A DNA stretch of 64,000 nt, from contig NZ_JABBNB010000018.1 in assembly GCF_012933505.1 (NCBI RefSeq), positions 58,867-122,866 on the forward strand, written 5' to 3'. The notes under the pieces were generated by a model, which saw nothing but the letters and a program-made list of their open reading frames with translations, had not been told where the DNA came from and ran no database searches. Shown here one piece after another: positions 48,563-59,771 of the stretch (its first letter is position 1; every line of letters begins with the position of its first letter). The translations under genes were made by a program, and so were the position numbers. The DNA comes from Gordonia asplenii (GTDB lineage Bacteria > Actinomycetota > Actinomycetes > Mycobacteriales > Mycobacteriaceae).

Positions 48563-48886
48563 TCGCCTGAACTCTCTCTCTTCATCGCACCGGCATACAC
48601 CGGTCGCTGAAACTCTCTCGGATCCGTTCGCCCCGACTGGTCGGGCCCAGCCTCATCTGCATGAGGTCGTGAGCCACATCGAAGTGAGCCTATTGCACAC
48701 CCCGGGGGGCTGACAAACGCTGAGGCGCAATCGCAACCTGTGGATAACCTATTTGCGCTGGCACAGCCGTTTTATTGGACATCGATGTTTTTATCGCAGC
48801 TCCGACGCCCAGCGTTACCGTTTCGAGACCAAAGCGGGCAATTTGGGAGCTGTGAGACAAATGAGACGAACCTGAGTACAAGGCAG
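48563..48886. other. Intergenic region upstream of the mycolyltransferase gene
   Basis: This 324-bp gap separates the aftB stop from the mycolyltransferase start and must hold the latter's promoter. I see a short palindrome CCCGAC-TG-GTCGGG (about 48636-48649), a CCTCAT-CTGC-ATGAGG hairpin (about 48652-48667), and one perfect DnaA-box sequence TGTGGATAA at 48739-48747. No open frame here has supporting motifs. Confidence 0.5.
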
Positions 48887-50989
48887 TCATCGCTGGTGAA
48901 TCCGCGGCGGCATCGGCAGCCCGCACCGCTCGATCTCGTACTCCGGATTGCGCTGGATCCGGTAGCTGGTGAACCCGAAAGACTGCTTCAGACTGCTCTT
49001 GAAGCGAGCGAGCGTCCACGGCTCCGCCTTGTACGACGCCAGCCGGTCCTGCGTCTGTCGACACGTCAGCGCCACCTGAGCCTGGCGCACCGTGTCCTCG
49101 TCGAGGTAGCTCGGCAGCACCGGCCGACGCGGGTATGCGCCGGATTCGGCGATCACCCATTCGGTCGGCAGCACCTTGTCGTGTCCGATGCGGCCGTCCT
49201 CGAGGCGCTGTGTGTGTGCGGCGACCGGGTAGGCCAGGCCCATCTGATCGATCACTCGCACGTCCAGCGGCGCGTTCATGCTCGTCATCCCCAGATTGAG
49301 GAAGTAGACGGTCACCTCACGCTTGATGCCGGCGGGCATCTTGGTGGGCAGCTGTGCGACGTACCACTCGTCGTAGTTGGCCGACGGCAGAATCACTCCA
49401 CCGGTGGCGTGCAACTCGTTGATCTTCTCCACCATCGCCCGCATTCGGGGATAGGCCAGATAGTCCTCGGCGGTCACCGGATTCTCGTTGCCCATGTTGG
49501 TGACGTAGAACCGCCGCTCGTCGACGATGCCGCTGCGGCCGATGTCGATCCCCGCGTTGGGCAGCATGTTCTCGTGGGAGTTGATCGCCCAGACCAGGGT
49601 GGTGACCCACAGGCCGGCCATCAAGACCGCGCCGCCGAGCTGCCACTGCGCCAGCCGGGTGCGATTCCGCGCCGCCTTCGACGACGCCGCCTCGCTCGAC
49701 GGCCGGCGGAAGGCGTCACGGACGTGTGCGGGGAGGGTCAGCGGCACGACGATGATCGGCAGCAGCATGATGAACAACGGCACCAGCAGCACGCGGGCGT
49801 GCATGAAGTCGCCGCCCTGATGCAGCCAGTACACGGCGTCGAGGAAGCCCGCGGCGACGATCACGCCGACGACGACCGCCGGCCGCTGCAGCCCACCGGT
49901 GAACGCCGCCCAGCGTCCACGAAGACTCGAATCACCTTGCGGCACAACATCATCGAGAATACTGTCGTCATGCGCCGACGGGTCCGGCGTGGCGTCGAGC
50001 GCCTTGCCGCGCAACCGTCGCCCGACGATGATCCACACCGCGGCCACGAGCGCCAGGATGACCGGCAGCAGCAGGGTGTACGGGCCGAACATGTTGCCCA
50101 GGTAGATGAAGCCCTGCTTCCACTTGGACCCGCTGGCGTCCTTGGCGATGGCCGGGTTGGGCACCAGCACCGCGTAGTAGCCCATCCGGAAGATCTGGTA
50201 GCCGACCGGCAGCGCGCCCGCCACGACGACGATCGCGATCCGCAGCCACCACCGCTGCGGCGCCAGGAACACCAGCACCAGCGCCAGGCCACCGAGGATC
50301 GTCAATTCGGGCCGCACTAGGGGTGCCAGGCCGGCGACGAAGGCGAGGGTCAGGTCGGCTGCGACGACCCGCTTGGTCTTCGGGCCGGTCAACGCCCCCC
50401 GACGGCCCCACGCAAGCATCAACACCCACAACCCGGCGACCCACAACAGCGCCAGACCGTTCTCCAGTCCGCTGGTGGCGAAGTCGCGCGCGGGCGGCAG
50501 CGCGATATAGATGATGGCGCCCAGCGGAAGCAGCAGCGAGATGCCGACCGCACCGCCCCGAGCGGTCAACGACGGCCAGTACAGGCGCGCGGTGCCGTAC
50601 ATCGCCAGCGGCACGGCGAGAAGCGAACAGATCAGCGCCACCCACAGCGCGACGTATTCGAGCTGCCCGCCGGTGACCCAGGCCCAGAACCACAGCACAT
50701 AGGTCCACGCCGTCGAGGTGTTGGCCTCGACGCGCTCGCCGGCGTTGAAGACCGGGCCGTTGCCCGCGAACAGGTTGCGCAGCGTGCGCAGCACGATCAA
50801 CCCGTCGTCGGCGATCCACCGACGCTGCCAGGCCCCGATCGCGAAGAAAACGGTGATGAGCACCGCACCGACGAACCCGCTGGTCGCCGTGGTCGCATGC
50901 CGGACTCCCCAGCCGCGCAGACCACGCCTCTCGGTCAATTCCGGTCGGGTAGATTCAGCCTGCTCGACGGCGGAATCAGAGGTTGGCAT
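48887..50989 (-). CDS. aftB: Terminal beta-(1,2) arabinofuranosyltransferase AftB
   Basis: A 700-residue GT-C membrane enzyme which adds the terminal beta-(1,2)-linked arabinofuranose of arabinan. The ATG at 50989 overlaps the ubiA stop by 14 bp; a GTG at 51004 is an alternative start. After TM1, the first periplasmic loop has 'RRWIADDGLIVLRTLRNL' with the Asp pair of the GT-C active site, then 'FNAGERVEANTSTAWTY'. About ten TM segments follow, then a periplasmic C-terminal domain (~430-700). Gene order aftB-ubiA-PAP2-glfT2-glf is the same as Rv3805c-Rv3809c in M. tuberculosis, supporting the name. It is slightly longer than mycobacterial AftB because of a charged loop near residues 330-360. 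Confidence 0.92.
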   Translation of the reverse strand: MPTSDSAVEQAESTRPELTERRGLRGWGVRHATTATSGFVGAVLITVFFAIGAWQRRWIADDGLIVLRTLRNLFAGNGPVFNAGERVEANTSTAWTYVLWFWAWVTGGQLEYVALWVALICSLLAVPLAMYGTARLYWPSLTARGGAVGISLLLPLGAIIYIALPPARDFATSGLENGLALLWVAGLWVLMLAWGRRGALTGPKTKRVVAADLTLAFVAGLAPLVRPELTILGGLALVLVFLAPQRWWLRIAIVVVAGALPVGYQIFRMGYYAVLVPNPAIAKDASGSKWKQGFIYLGNMFGPYTLLLPVILALVAAVWIIVGRRLRGKALDATPDPSAHDDSILDDVVPQGDSSLRGRWAAFTGGLQRPAVVVGVIVAAGFLDAVYWLHQGGDFMHARVLLVPLFIMLLPIIVVPLTLPAHVRDAFRRPSSEAASSKAARNRTRLAQWQLGGAVLMAGLWVTTLVWAINSHENMLPNAGIDIGRSGIVDERRFYVTNMGNENPVTAEDYLAYPRMRAMVEKINELHATGGVILPSANYDEWYVAQLPTKMPAGIKREVTVYFLNLGMTSMNAPLDVRVIDQMGLAYPVAAHTQRLEDGRIGHDKVLPTEWVIAESGAYPRRPVLPSYLDEDTVRQAQVALTCRQTQDRLASYKAEPWTLARFKSSLKQSFGFTSYRIQRNPEYEIERCGLPMPPRIHQR

Positions 50990-51908
50990 AGACGGCGACA
51001 CCAACGCATACTATCCAGGCCACCGCGAGGAACTGCAGCACCCGGTCGCCCAGGGCGATCTCCTCGGGCTCGCCCGCGGCACCGCCGTCGACGTCGACGG
51101 CATAGCGCAGGATCGCGACCGTGAACGGAACGATCGAGATCGAGTAGAAGACGTTGTTGTCGTGGATGCCGCTCGAATCGAGTGCCCACAGGCCGTAGCA
51201 GAGGACCACCGCGGTCGCCGACAACGTCCACACGAAGCGCAGATAGGTCGTGGTGTAGTACTCCAGCGACTTACGGATCTTCGCCCCGGTGCGCTCGGCG
51301 AGCTGCAACTCCGCGTACCGCTTGCCCGCCGCCATGAACAGCGAACCGAAGGCCATCACCAGCAGGAACCAGCGGGACAGGCCGTTGGGCAGCTCCGCCG
51401 CGACACCACCGGCGATGGCGCGCAGCAAGAAGCCCGACGACACGATGCAGATGTCGATCACGGCCTGATGCTTCAACCCGAAGCAGTAGCCGAGCTGGAT
51501 GAGCAGGTACACCCCGATGGTGACCGCGGTCTGCCAGTTGGCGATGAACGCGACCCCGATCGACGCGACGGCCAGCACCACGGCCAGCACGAAGGCCAGG
51601 TTGCGCGGCACCACTCCCGCGGCGATCGGACGGAATCGCTTGGTCGGATGATTGCGGTCGGCCTCGACGTCGAGTGCGTCGTTGATGAGGTAGATCGATG
51701 ACGCCACCAGGCAGAACGCGACGAAAGCCAGGCCGACGCGGGCCATCATGTCGACGTTGGTCAACACGTCGGTGCCCGCTGCCAGCGGCGCCGCGAGCAC
51801 CAGGACGTTCTTCACCCACTGGCGTGGACGAACCGCCTTGATCAGACCAGTCGCCAAGTTCTTGGGCGGGCCCAAAACCTTGTCGTGTTCGATCGGCTCC
51901 TCGCTCAT
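50976..51908 (-). CDS. ubiA: Decaprenyl-phosphate phosphoribosyltransferase (UbiA family)
   Basis: A 310-residue integral membrane prenyltransferase. It joins phosphoribosyl pyrophosphate to decaprenyl phosphate, the first step to the arabinose donor DPA. The UbiA motif NDALDVEAD (residues 76-84) binds Mg-pyrophosphate, and 'HPTKRFRPIAAG' follows directly. About eight to nine TM segments are visible. A second Asp-rich motif of the usual family ('YxxxKRxTxxPQ'-like) is replaced by 'KSLEYYTTTYLRF'-type sequence as in mycobacterial Rv3806c. Starts overlap on both sides (4 bp with the phosphatase stop, 14 bp with aftB) show tight coupling. Confidence 0.93.
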   Translation of the reverse strand: MSEEPIEHDKVLGPPKNLATGLIKAVRPRQWVKNVLVLAAPLAAGTDVLTNVDMMARVGLAFVAFCLVASSIYLINDALDVEADRNHPTKRFRPIAAGVVPRNLAFVLAVVLAVASIGVAFIANWQTAVTIGVYLLIQLGYCFGLKHQAVIDICIVSSGFLLRAIAGGVAAELPNGLSRWFLLVMAFGSLFMAAGKRYAELQLAERTGAKIRKSLEYYTTTYLRFVWTLSATAVVLCYGLWALDSSGIHDNNVFYSISIVPFTVAILRYAVDVDGGAAGEPEEIALGDRVLQFLAVAWIVCVGVAVYANL

Positions 51909-52517
51909 CTCACATCCGCTCTGCTGCTTGTGCGTCCCGCGAAGAGACGACTCCCCAGGATCTTGTCACCGAACAGTTTGTCACCAGCGATGACCGCGCC
52001 CGCGCTCGCCGCTCCGATTGCCGCACCGGCGACGACGTCGGACGGGTAGTGCACGCCCAGCACCAGCCGCGACAGCAGCATCGGCGGCACGATCGCGGCG
52101 GGAACCACCGCGGGGTGCAGGCCCGCCGCCCGCCCGATGAGGATCGCGGCGGCGGTCGTCGACGTGGCGTGCGACGACGGGAAGCTCAACTTGCTCGGGG
52201 TGCCGACGCCCACCCGGATGGCCGGGTGGTCGGGTCGGCGACGTCGAACGACGCGCTTGATGATCACCGACGCCGCGTGCGCACCGAATGCTCCGACCCC
52301 GGCCTGCGCCCAGGTCAGCTCACCGCGCGCATCGCCCCGACGTCGAGCCGCCACCACGCCGGCTCCGGCGATGGCGAGCCACCCCAGGGAATGCTCGCCG
52401 AAATGCGAGAGGCCGCGCGCGGTCGATACGACGCCGGGCTGATCGACGAGCGCCGACTGTACCGCGACGAGGACCGCGGCCTCGCCGGTCGGCGGCGTCG
52501 ATTCGGCGGTCACCACA

Positions 52518-52537
<20 letters not shown>
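51905..52537 (-). CDS. PAP2-superfamily phosphatase of the DPA pathway
   Basis: A 210-residue PAP2 phosphatase. Its three motifs are present: 'KRVVRRRRPDHP' (near residue 94), 'SFPSSHATSTTA' (near 117) and 'SRLVLGVHYPSDVV' (near 158), with the catalytic His residues in the last two. Two to four TM segments flank them. Rv3807c, at the same position in M. tuberculosis, is proposed to remove the 5-phosphate from decaprenylphosphoryl-5-phosphoribose. It overlaps glfT2 by 20 bp and ubiA by 4 bp. Confidence 0.88.
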
Positions 52538-55672
<3,135 letters not shown>

Positions 55673-55861
55673 TCAGAGTATCGGAAACTACCTGAGCGTT
55701 TCCCGCTCATCCGCTGCGGGGTGCGACGAGTCACAAGCCCACCGCAGATCCCCGCCGGCGTCGGATCCGGGTGGGACGAGCCGCCGGTCCAGGCGGATTT
55801 GTTCACCGCCAACCTCGTCCATGATGGTGAACGTCGGGGCGGCGGCTCGTAAAATGCGGGA

Positions 55862-56560
55862 ATGACAACCGAATTGCCCGGCACAGCCGACGCGGCTTCG
55901 TTCGACGTAGGTCAATTCTGGTACTCGTTCGACGATGATCATTGGGAATGGTCCGACGAGGTCGCACGCATGCACGGGTACACCTCGGCTGCGGACGTGA
56001 CGCCGACCACGACTCTGATGCTCGCGCACAAGCACCCCGACGACAAGGTTCGCGTCGAAGAACTGATCGCGCGGATCCGCACCACCCGGGAACCGTTCAG
56101 CAGTTCCCATCGCCTCATCACATGTTCGGGCGCCACGCTGCCGGTGCTGGTCGTCGCCGACGTAGAGACCGACGACGCAGGCGAACCGATCGGCACCACC
56201 GGCTACTACATCGCCCTGAGTGACCATGAGGCGCTGGCCGAGGCGGCCGACGTCGTGCACGACGAACTCCGCCGTACGGTGCACGAACAAGTGGAGGAAG
56301 CCCTCGCGCGTAGGCTCGCAATCGAGCAGGCCAAAGGTGTGCTCAAGCTGATCTACCGCCTCGACGATCAGCAGGCGTTCGAACTGCTCAAGTGGCGATC
56401 ACAGGCAACCAACGTGAAGCTGCGTGACCTCGCCGAAGCGATCTGCGAGACGCTCCCGACAATCGAATTGCCCTCAGCCGCCCGCACCCAGTTCGATCAC
56501 GTGCTGCTCACCGCACACCTTTTGGCAACGCAGAATTCTGCTCCCTGCCCCGAAGGATGA
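55862..56560 (+). CDS. PAS-ANTAR RNA-binding regulator
   Basis: A 232-residue cytosolic regulator. Residues ~15-125 form a PAS-like sensor ('FWYSFDDDHWEWSDEVARMHGY', 'HPDDKVRVEEL', 'GTTGYYIALS'). After a helical linker, residues ~150-210 form an ANTAR domain: 'ALARRLAIEQAKGVLKLIYRLDDQQAFELLKWRSQ' and 'LRDLAEAICETLP'. ANTAR proteins bind tandem RNA hairpins and prevent termination. In mycobacteria and relatives such PAS-ANTAR proteins control lipid and redox genes. The signal is unknown; no ANTAR target hairpin pair was found next to it. Confidence 0.87.
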   Translation: MTTELPGTADAASFDVGQFWYSFDDDHWEWSDEVARMHGYTSAADVTPTTTLMLAHKHPDDKVRVEELIARIRTTREPFSSSHRLITCSGATLPVLVVADVETDDAGEPIGTTGYYIALSDHEALAEAADVVHDELRRTVHEQVEEALARRLAIEQAKGVLKLIYRLDDQQAFELLKWRSQATNVKLRDLAEAICETLPTIELPSAARTQFDHVLLTAHLLATQNSAPCPEG

Positions 56561-56633
56561 CGTCGCCGCTCGAGGGCCCAGGCCGCCGAACGGTTGAGGT
56601 TTGACCGTCGCGGTCGTGGGATAACCTCGACCA

Positions 56634-58079
56634 ATGTCTACCGATGTGAGATGGCTCGATGCGATCTCGCTGCGTGATCTGGTCGCCGACGGTGAGGTGA
56701 CTCCTGCCGAACTCGCCGACGGTGCCATCGCCCGCATCGCCGAGCTGAACCCGACCCTGAACGCAGTCGCAGTGCCCATGCCCGATGCGGGTTACGCGGC
56801 CGCAACGGACCCGGCCTTGCCGTGCGGGCCCTTTCGCGGAGTGCCGTTCTTGTTCAAAGACGCCGGCGCGTGCGTCGCCGGACTGCCGCTGTACATGGGC
56901 AATGGTCTGCTCCGATCGCTCGACTGGCGAGCGCCGTCGGACACGGTCCTGGGCGCGCGGTTCCGCGCGACGGGCGTCGTCGCCGTCGGCAAGTCGACGC
57001 TGCCGGAGTTCGGGTGCCAGCCGACGTCGCAGCCGCTTGCCTTCGGACCGTGTCGAAACCCTTGGGACACAACACGATCCACGTCGGGATCGAGCGGCGG
57101 TGCCGCTGCTGCGGTGGCCGCCGGTCTGGTGCCGGTCGCTCATGCCAGTGATATTGGTGGTTCGATTCGGTTGCCTGCCGCATGGTGCGGAGTGGTGGGG
57201 CTGAAACCGTCACGCGGCCGGACGTCGAGCCTGCCGATCACCGACCCGAACATGGTCGAGCACGTGATCACCCGCAGCGTCCGCGACACCGCGGCCTTTC
57301 TCGACGCCGTCGGAGGACCGGATCCGACCGATGTCTATCGCCTGCCGATGCCCGAGACGCCGTATGCGACGACCGTCCTCGAAACGCCCGAGGCGCTGCG
57401 AATCGGCTTCGTCGACGCTGTCGGGGGGATCGCGACGCCGGTCGATCCCGATTGTGTCGCCGCGGTCGGCGAAGCGGCACGGCTGCTCGAGGCGGCCGGC
57501 CACCACGTCGAAGCGGCCGCACCCCCGCGACTGTTCGACGAGGAGTTCGCGCTGCATCATCTACGCTCGTCCGGCTGGGAGTTCCGGCAGATGCTCGACG
57601 GGCTGGCGAACGCCGTCGGGCGGCCGCTGACGACCGCCGACGTCGAGCCGTACTCGTGGGCCCTCGCGAGCGTCGGAGCTGGGCTCACCGACGCTGAGTA
57701 CTCGGCCAGTCAGACGTGGCAGCGGGCCTACACCGCAGAACTGTCGGCCTGGTGGGCAGGCGAATTCGACATCCTGCTGACGCCCGCGGCCGGCGAACCG
57801 CCCGCCTTACTCGACGAACTCCTGCCACCGCCCGCCGATCCGCTGTCGATTCTGCCCAGGTTCGAGCGAATCTGGTGCTTCGCAGCACCGTTCAGCGTCA
57901 CCGGCCAGCCGGCGATCAGTGTTCCGATCGGACGGACCGCGAGCGGCCTACCGGTCGGTGTTCAACTCGTCGCGGCACTGGGGCGCGAGGATCTGCTGCT
58001 GCAGCTCGCCGCACAACTGGAAGCCGCAGCGCCGTGGAGCGACCGGCACCCACCGTGCACCTCTAGCGATGAATCCTGA
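56634..58079 (+). CDS. Amidase (amidase-signature family)
   Basis: A 481-residue amidase-signature enzyme. The Ser-cisSer-Lys triad is present: Lys in 'FLFKDAGA' (near 81), cis-Ser and nucleophile in the Gly/Ser region '[34 protein letters not shown]' region (split here: 'GSSGGAAAA' near 152, '[11 protein letters not shown]' near 170). Members hydrolyse many amides (fatty amides, 6-aminohexanoate dimers, Glu-tRNA amide); the sequence is closest in style to the catabolic type, not GatA, and no gatB/gatC genes are present. It starts at the ATG at 56634. Confidence 0.88.
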   Translation: MSTDVRWLDAISLRDLVADGEVTPAELADGAIARIAELNPTLNAVAVPMPDAGYAAATDPALPCGPFRGVPFLFKDAGACVAGLPLYMGNGLLRSLDWRAPSDTVLGARFRATGVVAVGKSTLPEFGCQPTSQPLAFGPCRNPWDTTRSTSGSSGGAAAAVAAGLVPVAHASDIGGSIRLPAAWCGVVGLKPSRGRTSSLPITDPNMVEHVITRSVRDTAAFLDAVGGPDPTDVYRLPMPETPYATTVLETPEALRIGFVDAVGGIATPVDPDCVAAVGEAARLLEAAGHHVEAAAPPRLFDEEFALHHLRSSGWEFRQMLDGLANAVGRPLTTADVEPYSWALASVGAGLTDAEYSASQTWQRAYTAELSAWWAGEFDILLTPAAGEPPALLDELLPPPADPLSILPRFERIWCFAAPFSVTGQPAISVPIGRTASGLPVGVQLVAALGREDLLLQLAAQLEAAAPWSDRHPPCTSSDES

Positions 58080-58140
58080 ATAGATAGCGGCCGACGGTTA
58101 CCCCACTGCGGACGGAAAGAAGCTTGTGCCACGCAAGCGC

Positions 58141-58183
58141 TTGACAGACCACGCACTGGCGTCTTACGCTTGGTTTACCAAGC
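58141..58183 (+). promoter_or_regulatory. Promoter and operator of the phasin-like gene
   Basis: A consensus -35 TTGACA (58141-58146), an 18-base spacer and a -10 TACGCT (58165-58170). A perfect palindrome GCTTGGT-TT-ACCAAGC (58168-58183) overlaps the -10 and start site, a position suited to repression. Its inner ten bases, TGGTTTACCA (58171-58180), are nearly repeated upstream of the xre gene at 59088-59097 (TGGCGTACCA). Confidence 0.6.
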
Positions 58184-58231
58184 AGGCGCTTAACATCCCA
58201 CTGAGCTGCCACAACCAGAAAGAGGACCGAC

Positions 58232-58558
58232 ATGCCTACTTACTCCGAAATCACCGCACAGATCGCCGATCAGTGGATTGAGGCTCTGGAGAACGCGGAG
58301 AAGGTCGCCGCAGCCGTCTCCGAGCAGGGTCGTCGCCTCGCCGAGAGCCTGCCTCAGCCCACCCCGGTCAAGCTCGACGGCTTCGAGAAGTTCACCGACA
58401 TTGCCAGCGCTAACCTGCCGTCCGCCACTGAGATCGTCAATGCCAACTTCGACCTGGCTTCGCGCGTTCTGGCGGCACAGCGTAACTCGGCACTGCGTCT
58501 CATCGAGAACATCACCGCAGTCACCAAGACCGCGTCAAAGGAATCCGCAGACGCATAA
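58232..58558 (+). CDS. Phasin-like small helical protein
   Basis: A 108-residue protein, almost wholly helical and amphipathic, starting 'YSEITAQIADQWIEALENAEKV' and with 'FTDIASANLPSATEIVNANFDLA'. The length, charge pattern and sequence style match actinobacterial phasin-family proteins, which coat polyhydroxyalkanoate or lipid inclusions; heparin-binding haemagglutinin-like proteins are longer and have a Lys-rich tail that is missing here. It is preceded by a strong promoter and followed by a strong terminator, so it is a highly expressed single-gene unit. A convergent XRE regulator may control it (see the operator entry). Confidence 0.72.
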   Translation: MPTYSEITAQIADQWIEALENAEKVAAAVSEQGRRLAESLPQPTPVKLDGFEKFTDIASANLPSATEIVNANFDLASRVLAAQRNSALRLIENITAVTKTASKESADA

Positions 58559-58571
58559 GTCGCATCTACCG

Positions 58572-58606
58572 AGATCGGGATCTGGCATCGGGCCAGATCC
58601 CGATCT
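58572..58606 (+). terminator. Hairpin terminator after the phasin-like gene
   Basis: AGATCGGGATCTGGC (58572-58586), loop ATCGG, GCCAGATCCCGATCT (58592-58606): a perfect 15-bp stem beginning 13 bases after the stop and followed by TGGTTG. Confidence 0.8.
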
Positions 58607-58683
58607 TGGTTGCATCAGCGCTGTTCGCCCGCCGAGCGGCCTAGCGACACCCAGGGTCAGCACGTGGTGACCGACCAATCGGG

Positions 58684-59040
58684 CTAGTCGTCGCCGACCA
58701 TCGCCTTGTACGTCTGCATCAATGCCGACTTCTGCGCTGGTGACAATGCCTCATCGCCAGCAATTGCATCCATCACCCCGCTGTACAGCGCGGGCGCACC
58801 GGTCTGCGGCAACCATCCCATCCTGCGAAACAGCTCGTCGGGAGCCAAATTCAGACCGTCGGCAATAGCACGCAGCACCTCCGGCGACGGCTGATAGAGA
58901 CCTCGCTCAACCTGGCTGAGATACGAGTCGGACACCTTGGTGATGCGGGCGAGTGCGCGCAGCGACACCTGCGCCATCTGCCGTTGGGCCCGTAGGAACG
59001 CGCCGAGATCCTCCCACGCCTGCTGAGTGCCGTCGGCCAT
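58684..59040 (-). CDS. XRE-family transcriptional regulator
   Basis: A 118-residue protein with a helix-turn-helix of the XRE/Cro type at residues ~10-65: 'LGAFLRAQRQMAQVSLRALARITKVSDSYLSQVERGLYQPSPEVLRAIADGL' region (motif 'SDSYLSQVERG' is the recognition helix area). The C-terminal half is short and helical ('ALSPAQKSALMQTYKAM'). It is convergent with the phasin-like gene, and its own upstream region has TGGCGTACCA, close to the core of the phasin operator. It may therefore act as an autoregulated phasin/PHA regulator. That role is an inference. Confidence 0.82.
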   Translation of the reverse strand: MADGTQQAWEDLGAFLRAQRQMAQVSLRALARITKVSDSYLSQVERGLYQPSPEVLRAIADGLNLAPDELFRRMGWLPQTGAPALYSGVMDAIAGDEALSPAQKSALMQTYKAMVGDD

Positions 59041-59087
59041 CGTCGTTCTTCCTACTCGCCCATACTTGCGTAGGCCATGATAGTGCG

Positions 59088-59097
59088 TGGCGTACCA
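59088..59097 (-). promoter_or_regulatory. Putative XRE autoregulatory site
   Basis: TGGCGTACCA lies 48 bases upstream of the xre start (59040). It matches TGGTTTACCA in the phasin operator at eight of ten positions, differing only in the two central bases, and is itself a dyad (TGG/CCA with a GTAC core). Shared sites suggest one protein, most simply the XRE protein, acts on both genes. Confidence 0.45.
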
Positions 59098-59244
59098 AAT
59101 TCAGTAGGCGACTTCCGGTTTCGTCTAGGCCCGACGAGCGCTAGCGCTGCGCTAGCGCTGCGCTAGCCCAGACGGGTGTCCCGTGGATGGTCGAGTGCCT
59201 GGCGAGGCGCTAGCCGGCCGGGCGCATCTCGAGACCCGCGCCTG

Positions 59245-59771
59245 TGGGATGAACTGTGCCGCAGCACTTTTGGCCGCGGTCGGTAGGCTCGTAGTGCTGG
59301 GTCGGGATCGTCGACCGGAGTTCTCACGGTTAACGCTGATTTGTCGGTGGTGACCGTGAGATTCGGTGGTCGGGCTGCGGTGACCGACGTGTGGCGGGTG
59401 TGGAACAGCCAGGCGCACAGTCAAATTCGGTTGAGCGTCGGTGTGCGGCGTCTGGTCTAGAAGGGTGTCGTCGTACTGCGGTAACGGTTCGTTGTCACGG
59501 GCGTGACTGGTGTGACTCAGGTTGGGTGAGCGGATACGCCGGCAATGCGGTCGTGTTCGGCGGCGATTTCGCGTTCGGCTCGGTTGCTTTCGCGTTCGCG
59601 TTGGCGGCGGCGTTGCTTGTCGACCGTCGCCGCCGACCGCCGCACCTGTGTGGGATGAACTATGCCGCAGTACTTTTGACCGCGGTCGGGAGGTTCGCGG
59701 TGCTGGGGTCAGTGGCAGGCTGTGGGTGGGCCGTCGCGTTCCGTTTGAGCGTCGCATGTGTGGTGTCTGGT
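59245..59771 (-). pseudogene. Degenerate duplicate of the DUF222-HNH gene's 3' end
   Basis: This stretch holds diverged copies of sequence also found at or beside the 3' end of the DUF222-HNH gene. The segment near 59451-59520 (TCTGGTCTAGAAGGGTG, then TGTCGTCGTACTGCGGTAAC) matches 59766-59844, and 59571-59645 matches 59934-60010. A second block is duplicated outside the gene: 59245-59307 (TGGGATGAACTGTGCCGCAG) matches 59651-59707. On the minus strand the pieces encode the same ending (DNEPLPQYDDT) in broken frames. It looks like a partial tandem duplication of the gene's 3' region now decaying. No functional product is expected. The rest of the 59098-59244 stretch contains only a short CGCTAGCGCTG repeat (59140-59166). 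Confidence 0.7.

Noticed and set aside
48739..48747. Perfect DnaA-box sequence (TGTGGATAA)
   Set aside because: A single box with no cluster, AT-rich unwinding region, dnaA or dnaN nearby is not evidence of an origin.
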